Below the pieces are notes generated by a model that saw only the letters and a program-made list of their open reading frames with translations, ran no database searches and had not been told where the DNA came from. A stretch of DNA of 42,656 bases from Actinobacillus sp. Its GTDB lineage: Bacteria > Pseudomonadota > Gammaproteobacteria > Enterobacterales > Pasteurellaceae. The position numbers were made by a program, and so were the translations under genes. Where the stretch lies: assembly GCA_020026115.1 (NCBI GenBank), contig JAHHQY010000008.1, positions 1 to 42,656 of the forward strand, written 5' to 3'. Numbering within the stretch: position 1 is the first letter of the stretch; each line of letters starts with the position of its first letter. This document shows, piece by piece, positions 17,499 through 25,132 of the stretch.

Positions 17499-17614
17499 TT
17501 GGGAAATTGTTTTTGAAATTTTCAAGGTTTTTCCAAACCTTATAATTTTGCCTTAAGGGGAAATATCGCCTTAAGAGCTGTCTTTTTCCTTGTTGTTCTA
17601 AAAAAGACCCGTTG

Positions 17615-17643
17615 ATACTACAAAAAAAATAATCACTCCGCAA
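17615..17643 (-). promoter_or_regulatory. Probable sigma70 promoter of porin copy 1
   Basis: Read on minus: TTGCGG (17638-17643), a 17-base spacer, TAGTAT (17615-17620). Each hexamer is a moderate match, but the same arrangement (TTGCGA, 17 bases, TACCAT) stands before porin copy 2, which supports it. Confidence 0.55.
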
Positions 17644-17712
17644 TAGTAATAACTCGCAAAAAGCATTGATTTTGTTGGTTTTTTAAGCGAAATGATGTTT
17701 TTTTGCTAAAGT

Positions 17713-17728
17713 TGTGATCAAGATCACA
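17713..17728. promoter_or_regulatory. CRP-type binding site upstream of porin copy 1
   Basis: TGTGATCAAGATCACA, a perfect TGTGA-N6-TCACA palindrome. Its centre is 103 bases from the centre of the proposed -10, the same distance as for copy 2. That is about -112 from the inferred start, farther than usual class I sites, so the start could lie elsewhere. Confidence 0.75.
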
Positions 17729-17851
17729 CTTTTTTTATCCTTTTTAGGGAACTTTTTCCTAATGGCTTTTTAATTATTTTTTCATTTTGAGCAAATTTTC
17801 CCCTTTATTTTTAAAAATTTTCTCTTTTGCTTACTCTTTAGGTTTAAAAAC

Positions 17852-17883
17852 AAAAAAAAAACCGCTGAAAATTCAGCGGTTTT
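17852..17883 (-). terminator. Rho-independent terminator of porin copy 2
   Basis: Same hairpin as after copy 1: CCGCTGA (17862-17868) with TCAGCGG (17873-17879), followed on minus by a run of T's. Confidence 0.92.
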
Positions 17884-17907
17884 AAATTTAACTCTTACTA
17901 ACTTAAA

Positions 17908-18921
17908 TTAGAAGAATACGCGTAAACCTGCGTAGTATTTGTTATCACGTTTTTCTGCATCTTTAACTGGGCTTGTGTGTTTTACACTTGCGTATTCAAC
18001 GTAAGTCATAACATTTTTAGCCACTTGGTAGTGAGAACCTAAAGTAATTGCTTTAACTTTATCCACAGCTACTTTAGTTGCGTTACCTACAACTTCACGT
18101 TCAGTGTTGTCAAAATTACCATGAGTATAAACAGCGTATACATCAACAGGTTCAGCTACTTGGTAAGTGGTTGCAAATGAGTAACCTTTTGCTTTTTGGT
18201 CACCTTGTTTTGCATGAGCGTAGTCAGCTGCAAAACCAAAACCTGCATAGCTAACACCGGCTGCTAAACCCCAAGTTTTATTTGCGTCTGCTGTATTATT
18301 TTTAGCATGAGAATATAATGCACGCGCATTCACGCCTAAGCCATCAAAGTCGTTATCATATTTTGCTAAGAATTGGTAAGCGTTTTTATTTTTTGTTTCT
18401 GAGCCAGTTGCTTCGTATTTATCTGATGTTTTATCAAATGCGTAAGATGTTTCAAAACCAAAGCCTGCGAAGTTAGCTGTTTCAAATTTAACAACTTTAT
18501 CCCCTGCAGTTTTGTAATCTGTTGCATCTTTAATAGAGTAACCTTGTTCTGTTGGATCGGCTAATTTGAAGTGATCAGCGGCTGTTTTTGCTTTACCAAA
18601 TACGATATTACCAATACCGTCAGCTGCTAAACCTGCGTATAGACGTTTGGTTGTGATACCGCCACCAAAATCATCATCAGATGGACGAACTTCGATGTAA
18701 CCTAATGCTTTTAAGCCTTCACCGATTTCTTGAGAGAATTTAACTTTTACACGTGAACCATCGTTTTGTAAATCAGCGCGGTGGTCTGTTAATTTGTTTA
18801 ACATAACACGTACAGAACCGTTGATATCAACTTTAGTGCCGTCTTGATTATAAACAGTTGCTGCGTTTGCAGATGTTGCTGCTAATGCTGCAACAGATAA
18901 AGCTACGAGAGTTTTTTTCAT
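17908..18921 (-). CDS. Outer-membrane porin, OmpP2/OmpH family (copy 2)
   Basis: 337-residue paralogue of the porin at 16491-17486, with the same 20-residue signal peptide, identical mature N terminus (TVYNQDGTKVDINGSVRV...), and the same C-terminal YYAGLRVFF. Differences cluster in segments expected to be surface loops: for example NAYQFLAKYDNDFDGL is conserved, whereas the preceding acidic/threonine-rich stretch and the one near VVGNATKVAVDK are not. The ATG at 18921 follows AGAGGAAT. The reading frame stays open upstream to 19059, but that part has no signal-peptide character and overlaps the promoter. It has its own promoter, CRP-type site and terminator, so the two genes can be expressed separately. 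Confidence 0.93.
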   Translation of the reverse strand: MKKTLVALSVAALAATSANAATVYNQDGTKVDINGSVRVMLNKLTDHRADLQNDGSRVKVKFSQEIGEGLKALGYIEVRPSDDDFGGGITTKRLYAGLAADGIGNIVFGKAKTAADHFKLADPTEQGYSIKDATDYKTAGDKVVKFETANFAGFGFETSYAFDKTSDKYEATGSETKNKNAYQFLAKYDNDFDGLGVNARALYSHAKNNTADANKTWGLAAGVSYAGFGFAADYAHAKQGDQKAKGYSFATTYQVAEPVDVYAVYTHGNFDNTEREVVGNATKVAVDKVKAITLGSHYQVAKNVMTYVEYASVKHTSPVKDAEKRDNKYYAGLRVFF

Positions 18922-18933
18922 AATTTCATTCCT
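18675..18933 (-). repeat. 259-bp block identical to 17240-17498
   Basis: The partner of the identical block in porin copy 1, covering the ribosome-binding region and N-terminal codons. Confidence 0.93.
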
Positions 18934-19050
18934 CTTGAGAAATTGTTTTTGAAATTTTCTAGGTCTTTTATAAACCTTATAAAGTTTCCTGCCACAAATG
19001 CATTTTTTTATGGCTTTTTGTTTCTTTATTGGTTTAAAAAATACGCGCTG

Positions 19051-19079
19051 ATGGTACAAAAAAATTATGGCCTTCGCAA
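19051..19079 (-). promoter_or_regulatory. Probable sigma70 promoter of porin copy 2
   Basis: Read on minus: TTGCGA (19074-19079), 17-base spacer, TACCAT (19051-19056). The geometry is identical to copy 1 although the surrounding sequence has diverged. Confidence 0.5.
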
Positions 19080-19148
19080 CAAGATTTGCTGAAAAAACCC
19101 CTCGCTTTCGCTTTCTTTTTGAGCGATTTGTTGTTTTTTTACTAATCT

Positions 19149-19164
19149 TGTGATCAAGATCACA
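19149..19164. promoter_or_regulatory. CRP-type binding site upstream of porin copy 2
   Basis: The same perfect palindrome TGTGATCAAGATCACA as at 17713-17728, and at the same 103-base spacing from the proposed -10. Confidence 0.75.
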
Positions 19165-19248
19165 AATCTTTTAAAAACCTTTGGGAACTTTTTTCTTTAA
19201 AGGAAAATAGAAAAAAACAATTTATATACACTTTTTTATAACGAAATA

Positions 19249-19278
19249 AAAAACAGGCGCTTTTGACGCCTGTTTTTG
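19249..19278 (-). terminator. Terminator of mepM (possibly bidirectional)
   Basis: CAGGCG (19254-19259) pairs with CGCCTG (19267-19272), flanked by A's on one side and T's on the other, 20 bases past the mepM stop. Confidence 0.85.
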
Positions 19279-19297
19279 CTTATTTTTCCGTAAGTCT

Positions 19298-20818
19298 TTA
19301 TTTAATCACCAATTCTTTTTGTACTTTTTTGGCTTTTTCTAAAAAGGCTTTTTTCTCTTTTGCACTCATCGTGTAAGTTACGTTAGGTAATTTGACACTT
19401 AATGGGTTCCAAGGTTGGCCGTTAATACGAAATTCGTAATGTAAATGAGGCCCTGTCGAACGTCCTGAATTACCAGAAAAAGCAATTAATTGACCACGTT
19501 TCACTTTTTGTCCTACTTTCACATTAGAACGATGTAAATGCATGTAAATGGTTTGATATTTAGCACTATGTTTAATCACCACATAACGGCCTGCGCCACT
19601 TGGTTGATAACGCACATGCTCTACTACGCCATCGGCTGGGGCATAAACAGGCGTATTCATTGGTACGGCAAAATCCACGCCTTTATGTGGGCGGACTCGT
19701 CCTGTAATCGGATGACGGCGATGTAAATTAAAATGTGATGAAACTCTTGGGGTAAATTTTAATGGGTAACGATTAAAGCCTTTTCCTGTTGAGCCACCTT
19801 GAGCGTCATAAAAATTACCATTATCGGCTTTTATGGCGTAAATTTTCGTGCCTTTCGTTTGCAATAAAACGGCGTTTAATTTCGCTCGGGAGGTTGGTTT
19901 GCCATCGACAAACTCACGCAAAATATCTAAAGCAAATTTATCTCCTGGTTGTAAGGCTCGCATATCTGTTTGCCATTGCAATGCATCTTTCGCTTGATTA
20001 GCCACCGTGCTATTAATGCCTAAATCTGTAAAACTTTTATTTAATGAATGAGTAATTTTGCCTTGCAAAATTTGCGGTTGCCATTCACTTTCTTGCTTAA
20101 TGACTTTAACTGTAAAAGTATTATCTGGCGTTCTTGTGTAAATACGTTCTTCTTGTTTGTTCACAATCCAATTCAAATACATGAGTTTGCCATCATTATT
20201 TAACGTCCAATAAATTTCTTGTCCTGGACGTAAATCATTATGAAATGATGGAAATTGTGAAGTTAATTGATGACCAACGTTATCTTCAAGGCCTGATTGA
20301 TCTAAAATTTTAGAAAAGCTATCGCCTTTTTTTACCGTATATTCAAACTGTTCTGTAATATTGCGCGCTTGTTGTGTGGAATCTAATAAATCTTGAATGG
20401 CGCTTTTCGCATCTTCCGTTAAAGAACCTTCAATTTGCGCTAAATCTTCTGCGCTTAATTCATCGTTAGAGAAATCATCTTCGCTCGTTGTCGCATCGTG
20501 AGGCAATTTTTCGGTGCGAGTGTTATTTTCTGTGATGTTTAAACTTGGTGTTTCCCCACTTTCAAGACGAGGAACGGGATAAACGGCATTTTGCTTTGAA
20601 GATAAAGGCAAGTTTTTTTCTTGCACGATAGGTGAAAGTTGATTTTGTTCCGCTTGTAGCACGAAATGCTGACGCTCATTTGTGCTTTGAGATGTTGTTT
20701 TTGCTGTTGTTTTGAAATAGGTATTATAAATGGCAGTGCCTGCGACCAATGAAACAATCACCGCAACACTACTCCAAACAATACGCTGAGTTTTCTTATT
20801 ATTTGAGGATGAACTCAT
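19298..20818 (-). CDS. mepM: Murein DD-endopeptidase MepM-like M23 peptidase
   Basis: Periplasmic Zn2+ metallopeptidase that cuts peptide cross-links in peptidoglycan to allow growth. It has 506 residues. An N-terminal membrane anchor (about 13-30, SVAVIVSLVAGTAIY) is followed by a low-complexity acidic linker, a LysM/OapA-like segment starting YTVKKGDSFSKILDQ, and a C-terminal M23 domain. That domain carries the zinc ligands in HKGVDFAVP (His378, Asp382) and GPHLHYEFR (His458/His460). E. coli MepM is somewhat shorter (about 440), the extra length being in the linker. Divergent from znuCB, as in E. coli (mepM/yebA beside the znu genes). A dispersed-repeat copy lies in the linker at 20511-20519, encoding RTEK. 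Confidence 0.92.
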   Translation of the reverse strand: MSSSSNNKKTQRIVWSSVAVIVSLVAGTAIYNTYFKTTAKTTSQSTNERQHFVLQAEQNQLSPIVQEKNLPLSSKQNAVYPVPRLESGETPSLNITENNTRTEKLPHDATTSEDDFSNDELSAEDLAQIEGSLTEDAKSAIQDLLDSTQQARNITEQFEYTVKKGDSFSKILDQSGLEDNVGHQLTSQFPSFHNDLRPGQEIYWTLNNDGKLMYLNWIVNKQEERIYTRTPDNTFTVKVIKQESEWQPQILQGKITHSLNKSFTDLGINSTVANQAKDALQWQTDMRALQPGDKFALDILREFVDGKPTSRAKLNAVLLQTKGTKIYAIKADNGNFYDAQGGSTGKGFNRYPLKFTPRVSSHFNLHRRHPITGRVRPHKGVDFAVPMNTPVYAPADGVVEHVRYQPSGAGRYVVIKHSAKYQTIYMHLHRSNVKVGQKVKRGQLIAFSGNSGRSTGPHLHYEFRINGQPWNPLSVKLPNVTYTMSAKEKKAFLEKAKKVQKELVIK

Positions 20819-20935
20819 GTTTTTAACCTGATTAATTACTTGAATTTTCGGGGAAAGAATTTGGCTTTCTGCCTTGCTAAAAGGGGGAAAATACGCTATT
20901 TTCTAGCTCCATTTTCTTTCATATTACAATTCGTC

Positions 20936-21712
20936 ATGTCCAAACAAGCCACAATTCAACCTTTAATCGAACTTAAAAATATTGATGTGACATTTGCACA
21001 AAAAAAGGTGCTTCAAAATATCAATTTCCGCCTTTATCCGCAATCCATTATTACCATTGTTGGCCCCAATGGCGGTGGAAAATCTACTTTATTAAAAGTC
21101 CTTTTAAAACTTCTGCCACCAACAAAAGGCGAGGTTATTTACAGCAAAAATTTACGTATTGGTTATGTTCCGCAAAAAATTCATTTAGATCATACTTTAC
21201 CTTTAACCGTTGCAGATTTTTTAGCTTTAAGTAAAGGGGCAAAAAAAAGCGCTATTAGCCAAGCGCTGACGTTGCTTTCTATCGAGCATTTAAAACATAA
21301 CAGTTTGCATAAACTTTCAGGCGGTGAAATGCAACGCGTGTTAATTGCACGCGCCATTTTAACTAAGCCAAATTTATTGGTGCTTGATGAACCGACACAA
21401 GGCGTGGATATTAGCGGACAAGCGGAACTTTATCAACTAATAAATAAAATGCAACATCAATTAGAATGCGCAGTTTTAATGGTTTCTCATGATTTACATA
21501 TCGTTATGGCCGATACCAATGAAGTGTTGTGTGTCAATCAACATATTTGTTGTGCCGGTTCGCCAGAAACCGTGTCTAATGACCCTAAATTTATTCACTT
21601 TTTTGGTGATCAGTTTGCAAAAAACATTGCCTTTTATTCCCATCATCATAATCACCGCCATAATATGCACGGCGATATTTGTTGCACAGAAAAAATGAGC
21701 CCTAAAAAATAG
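20936..21712 (+). CDS. znuC: Zinc ABC transporter ATP-binding protein ZnuC
   Basis: ATPase of the high-affinity zinc importer. It is 258 residues from the ATG at 20936; the frame is open upstream to a TTG at 20840, but that stretch is unlike the family and overlaps the divergent promoter region. Walker A GPNGGGKS is at 43-50, signature LSGGEMQR, Walker B LLVLDEPT, and SHD H-loop. The C terminus carries a histidine/cysteine-rich tail (SHHHNHRHNMHGDICC), a plausible metal-sensing or storage feature known from some ZnuC proteins. The ribosome-binding site is weak. Eight bases separate it from znuB. The binding protein gene znuA is not adjacent. Confidence 0.93.
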   Translation: MSKQATIQPLIELKNIDVTFAQKKVLQNINFRLYPQSIITIVGPNGGGKSTLLKVLLKLLPPTKGEVIYSKNLRIGYVPQKIHLDHTLPLTVADFLALSKGAKKSAISQALTLLSIEHLKHNSLHKLSGGEMQRVLIARAILTKPNLLVLDEPTQGVDISGQAELYQLINKMQHQLECAVLMVSHDLHIVMADTNEVLCVNQHICCAGSPETVSNDPKFIHFFGDQFAKNIAFYSHHHNHRHNMHGDICCTEKMSPKK

Positions 21713-21720
21713 GAAAACTT

Positions 21721-22506
21721 ATGCTTGAAATTTTATTACCCGCACTTTTAAGTGGGTTACTTCTTTCTTTAATTACCGCACCTTTAGGTGCTTTTGTTGT
21801 TTGGCGTAAAATGGCTTATTTTGGCGATACGCTCTCTCACTCGGCTATTTTTGGCGTCGCCCTTGGAATTTTCTTTAATATCAATCCTTATGTGGCCATT
21901 TTAATTTTAACCTTAAGCCTTGCTGTGATTATGGTGTGGTTAGAAAGTCATACGAATTTTTCTGTTGATACCTTACTTGGCATTATCGCCCATAGCTGTC
22001 TTTCTTTAGGGGTGGTGACGGTTGCTTTATTACATAATGTGCGCGTGGATTTAATGGCTTATTTATTTGGTGATTTGCTCGCGATGGATTTTAACGATGT
22101 GTATGTTGTTGCCTTGGGCGTTGCTTTGGTTTTAGGCGCGTTAGCCTATTTTTGGAAACCGATGCTTTCAATGACAGTAAGCCCTGAATTAGCACAAGTT
22201 GAAGGGGTGAATGTTGAACGTATGCGTTTCATTTTAATGTTACTTACCGCCCTTACCATTGCCTTAAGTATGAAATTTGTAGGCGCGTTAATCATTACTT
22301 CGCTTTTAATTATTCCCGCAGCTTGTGCGCGCCGATTTTCTCGCTCGCCTTGTCAAATGGTTCTTATCGCAATTGGCTTTAGTATGTTGGCCGTTATACT
22401 CGGTCTTACGCTTTCTGCGTTCTACGATACGCCTGCTGGCCCTTCCGTTGTACTTGGCGCGACAAGTTTATTCGTCTTGAGTTTTTTGAAAAAAGAAGTC
22501 CATTAA
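21721..22506 (+). CDS. znuB: Zinc ABC transporter permease ZnuB
   Basis: 261-residue inner-membrane permease of the ABC-3 family, with about seven or eight hydrophobic segments. The segment LGAFVVWRKMAYFGDTLSHSAIFGVALG (about 22-50) is the family hallmark, and KFVGALIITSLLIIPAACAR follows in the second half. It is co-directional with znuC and ends 8 bases before a strong hairpin. Manganese or iron ABC-3 permeases share the fold; the mepM-znuC neighbourhood points to zinc. Confidence 0.93.
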   Translation: MLEILLPALLSGLLLSLITAPLGAFVVWRKMAYFGDTLSHSAIFGVALGIFFNINPYVAILILTLSLAVIMVWLESHTNFSVDTLLGIIAHSCLSLGVVTVALLHNVRVDLMAYLFGDLLAMDFNDVYVVALGVALVLGALAYFWKPMLSMTVSPELAQVEGVNVERMRFILMLLTALTIALSMKFVGALIITSLLIIPAACARRFSRSPCQMVLIAIGFSMLAVILGLTLSAFYDTPAGPSVVLGATSLFVLSFLKKEVH

Positions 22507-22514
22507 ATTCAACC

Positions 22515-22550
22515 TTGTTACTTTCTTGCGCAAACAAGAAAGTAACAAAA
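22515..22550. terminator. Bidirectional terminator between znuB and mltC
   Basis: A perfect 14-bp stem: TTGTTACTTTCTTG (22515-22528) and CAAGAAAGTAACAA (22535-22548) around a six-base loop, at the convergence of two genes. Confidence 0.9.
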
Positions 22551-22552
22551 AT

Positions 22553-23623
22553 TTATTTTAAGACCCGATAATTTTGTTGCGCTTTCGTTACTTTCATTAA
22601 ATAACGGCGCGCTTGTGTTGAAGGGTGTTGTTCTTCTAAGATGCGGTAAAATTGTGCGGGGTGAAGTTGATTGATTTTCTGCATCGCCACTTTAGGATTT
22701 TTATCAAACATACGCAATACCGCCCCGGCACCACTGTTATAAGACGCGATCATCGCATAGCGTTTTGACTCTAAATCTTGAATATCACTTAAATATTTAT
22801 TTTTTAATATGGATAAATAATGGCTACCAATATCAATATTATTATCGGCGTTAAATAAATATTTTTTACTTGGCGCTCCAGCCCAGCCTCGTTGTTTGAA
22901 AACATCTCGCCCTGCGGTATTTCGCACAATTTGCATTAAACCTACGGCATTAGAATAACTCACCGCAAAAGGATTAAAACTCGATTCTGTTTCCATAATG
23001 CCTAAAATCAAACTTTCATCAATTTCATATCGGCGCGACGCTTTTCGCACTGCGGGTAAATAACGCTGTGCGCGCAATGCGACATGGTTGGCCACCATAG
23101 GAATTTCCACAAAATGCACGGTTCGTCCATTGGCTAATACTTTGGTTTGCAGTTTGTATTTAATTAAATATAAAGCAAACTGATTGGCACTGCGTTCTGT
23201 ATCCACACGCTTACCTTGCTGGTTCATCACCAAATCTTTTAGCAAAGGTTTGTCGCTAATTGGCACATCGCCTGAGGCAAATAAATCAATACTTGAAGCA
23301 TTCGCCCCCATCAATAAAGTATGCACGATAGCGCGTTGTAATTGTTGTGGGGTTCCTTGCGTACCGATGCTAATTAAACCTTCAGCAAAGTTAATATGCG
23401 TGCGAGTGTAATAATTATCGGTATATTTCACATAGTCTTGACGGCTTGCCACCAACAATTCATTGATGCCCCAAATCACATCAATATTATGAGAAAACTG
23501 CCCCGTTAAAATATCTAAGCCTTTGGTATCTTTTTCAAAATTTACTTTAGCTTTGTGGTTTGCTTGATTACTACAAGCAAATAACAACGGCACACAAAGG
23601 CAATAAATGACTTTTTTAAACAT
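22553..23623 (-). CDS. mltC: Membrane-bound lytic murein transglycosylase C, MltC
   Basis: Outer-membrane lipoprotein that cleaves glycan strands with 1,6-anhydro product. In 356 residues a lipoprotein signal ends in LLFAC (lipidated Cys17), followed by a DUF3393-type N-terminal domain. A family-1 SLT domain starts around residue 195, with the catalytic Glu in METESSFNPFAVS and then NAVGLMQIVRNTAGRDVF. It sits 2 bp after yggX in the conserved mutY-yggX-mltC order. The element word TCGGCGCGA occurs at 23030-23038 (RRYE). Confidence 0.95.
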   Translation of the reverse strand: MFKKVIYCLCVPLLFACSNQANHKAKVNFEKDTKGLDILTGQFSHNIDVIWGINELLVASRQDYVKYTDNYYTRTHINFAEGLISIGTQGTPQQLQRAIVHTLLMGANASSIDLFASGDVPISDKPLLKDLVMNQQGKRVDTERSANQFALYLIKYKLQTKVLANGRTVHFVEIPMVANHVALRAQRYLPAVRKASRRYEIDESLILGIMETESSFNPFAVSYSNAVGLMQIVRNTAGRDVFKQRGWAGAPSKKYLFNADNNIDIGSHYLSILKNKYLSDIQDLESKRYAMIASYNSGAGAVLRMFDKNPKVAMQKINQLHPAQFYRILEEQHPSTQARRYLMKVTKAQQNYRVLK

Positions 23624-23625
23624 GC

Positions 23626-23901
23626 CTATTTGTCCACAACTGGCGTATAGCCTTCAATATGCACGTCTTTACCTTCAAACAAAAAATTCACCATTTCTTG
23701 TTCTAATAAGGCGCGATGTTCAGCGTTCATCATATTGAGTTTTTTTTCATTCACGAGCATGGTTTGTTTTTTTAACCATTCGTTCCAAGCTTGTTTGCTA
23801 ATATTGGCAAAAATACGTTTGCCTAATTCGCCCGGATAAAGTTGAAAATCTAAGCCTTCGGCTTCTTGCTTTAAATAGATACAAAAAATGGTTCGTGCCA
23901 T
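23626..23901 (-). CDS. yggX: Probable Fe(2+)-trafficking protein YggX
   Basis: 91-residue small cytoplasmic protein associated with iron handling and protection of Fe-S enzymes from oxidation. The family pattern is complete: MARTIFCIYLKQEAEGLDF, then YPGELGKRIFANISKQAWNEW with the conserved Cys7. It lies 2 bp after mutY, whose product carries an Fe-S cluster. The biochemical role in the literature is inferred more from genetics than from a defined reaction. Confidence 0.95.
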   Translation of the reverse strand: MARTIFCIYLKQEAEGLDFQLYPGELGKRIFANISKQAWNEWLKKQTMLVNEKKLNMMNAEHRALLEQEMVNFLFEGKDVHIEGYTPVVDK

Positions 23902-23903
23902 GT

Positions 23904-25013
23904 TTATTTCCTTGTTAATTGTGCTAATAAATTTTTTACCGGCGTAGCCAGACCTATCGACGGCAAAGTTTGCAAATCATACCAATAATCCTGCTCGCTT
24001 TGTAGAAAAGATTGCATGCTTGCGCTTTTTTCTGACACTTTCTGCCATGGAAAATCGCTTTTATCCTCGCTTGTTGGCAAAATTTCGGCGCGAATATAAA
24101 TGGGCTGAATGTCTAAATGAAAGTGGCTGAAAGTATGGCGAAAACTTGGCCAAACTTGGTAGCAAGGAATATGACGTTGCGCTAAATAAGCCATTAAACA
24201 TTCTTTATTTTCAAACTGCGGAAAACAATACAATCCGCCCCATAAACCTTGCGGTGGACGTTGTTGCAAACGCACTTTGCCCGCTTTTTCTTCAATTAAA
24301 AAATAACTTTCTTTTACAGGTCGTGTTTTTTTCGCTTTTTTCCCAGGGTAATTTTGCCAATCCTTTTGCCCTGAACAGTGTTTTTCTAAAGGACAGAGAG
24401 TGCATTTTGGCTTGGTGCGCGTACAAAGCATAGCGCCAATATCCATCATCGCTTGATTAAATTGTGCCATCTCATCTTTCGGCGCGACCTTTTGCGCTAA
24501 CGCCCAAAGTTGATTTTCAACTTTCTTTTCCCCAGGCCAGCCTGACACGGAAAAACAACGAGCTAACACACGTTTTACATTGCCATCTAAAATAGGCAAA
24601 GGGGCGTTTAAACAAGAAGATAAAATCGCACAAGCCGTACTTCGCCCAATACCTGGCAATGCGAAAACTTGAGCGAACTCTTGCGGAAATTCGCCTTGAT
24701 ATTGCTGAGTAATGTGCAAAGCCGTTTGATGTAAATTGCGCGCTCTGGCGTAATAACCTAAGCCTGTCCAAAGGTGTAACACGTCATCTAATGGCGCATT
24801 CGCTAAAGTTTGAATATCAGGAAAACGTTGTATAAAACGCTGAAAATAAGGAATTACTGTGGCGACTTGGGTTTGTTGCAACATAATTTCTGAAAGCCAC
24901 ACGTGATAAAAACTTTTGTTTTCTTGCCAAGGTAGGTTTTTACGTCCGTAATGTGCAAACCAACTTAAAACAGCTTGAGCAAAAGGGGCGGTAGAATGAG
25001 ATTGAGCTTGCAT
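23904..25013 (-). CDS. mutY: Adenine DNA glycosylase MutY
   Basis: Removes adenine mispaired with 8-oxoguanine. The 369 residues contain catalytic Glu42 (SEIMLQQTQV), the helix-hairpin-helix LPGIGRSTACAIL with Asp143 in LDGNVKRVLARC, and the [4Fe-4S] ligands Cys197-X6-Cys204-X2-Cys207-X5-Cys213. A C-terminal NUDIX-like domain recognises 8-oxoG (PPQGLWGGLYCFP). First gene of mutY-yggX-mltC. It carries two copies of the element word (24085-24093 and 24479-24487). Confidence 0.97.
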   Translation of the reverse strand: MQAQSHSTAPFAQAVLSWFAHYGRKNLPWQENKSFYHVWLSEIMLQQTQVATVIPYFQRFIQRFPDIQTLANAPLDDVLHLWTGLGYYARARNLHQTALHITQQYQGEFPQEFAQVFALPGIGRSTACAILSSCLNAPLPILDGNVKRVLARCFSVSGWPGEKKVENQLWALAQKVAPKDEMAQFNQAMMDIGAMLCTRTKPKCTLCPLEKHCSGQKDWQNYPGKKAKKTRPVKESYFLIEEKAGKVRLQQRPPQGLWGGLYCFPQFENKECLMAYLAQRHIPCYQVWPSFRHTFSHFHLDIQPIYIRAEILPTSEDKSDFPWQKVSEKSASMQSFLQSEQDYWYDLQTLPSIGLATPVKNLLAQLTRK

Positions 25014-25067
25014 ATTGGCCCTTAAATAAAAAGGCGCAGTCTAACAAAAAAGTGGTAAAAAGCAACT

Positions 25068-25086
25068 CTCGCGCCGAATTTTCGCC
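25068..25086 (+). repeat. Dispersed TCGCRCCGA element, upstream of mutY
   Basis: CTCGCGCCGA with the following T-run and CGCC, in the gap between the acyl-CoA ligase terminator and mutY. Confidence 0.72.
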
Positions 25087-25094
25087 ATAAAAAA

Positions 25095-25119
25095 AAAGCG
25101 AGAAGATTTTTCTCGCTTT
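25095..25119 (-). terminator. Rho-independent terminator of the acyl-CoA ligase gene
   Basis: AAAGCGAGAA (25095-25104) pairs with TTCTCGCTTT (25110-25119) over five bases. On minus it is followed by a T-run. Confidence 0.9.
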
Positions 25120-25132
25120 AATTTTCAAACTG

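Larger units (their letters stand above)
17487..17907. other. Intergenic region between the two porin genes
   Basis: 421 bp, very AT-rich, without a gene. From right to left on the minus strand it holds the terminator of porin copy 2 (17852-17883), a CRP-type palindrome (17713-17728), a promoter-like pair (17615-17643) and about 120 bases of untranslated leader for copy 1. Confidence 0.7.
18922..19297. other. Intergenic region between porin copy 2 and mepM
   Basis: 376 bp without a gene. It contains the porin leader, promoter-like pair (19051-19079), CRP-type site (19149-19164), and the mepM terminator (19249-19278). I see nothing else in the AT-rich remainder. Confidence 0.7.

Noticed and set aside
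18922..19059. N-terminal extension of porin copy 2 (and the shorter one of copy 1, 17487-17525)
   Set aside because: The signal peptide starts at the internal ATG with its own ribosome-binding site in both genes; the extension of copy 2 runs through the proposed promoter.
21415..21424. ACAAGCGGA near-match to the Actinobacillus-type uptake sequence
   Set aside because: Lacks the final T, is single, and lies in conserved znuC codons.
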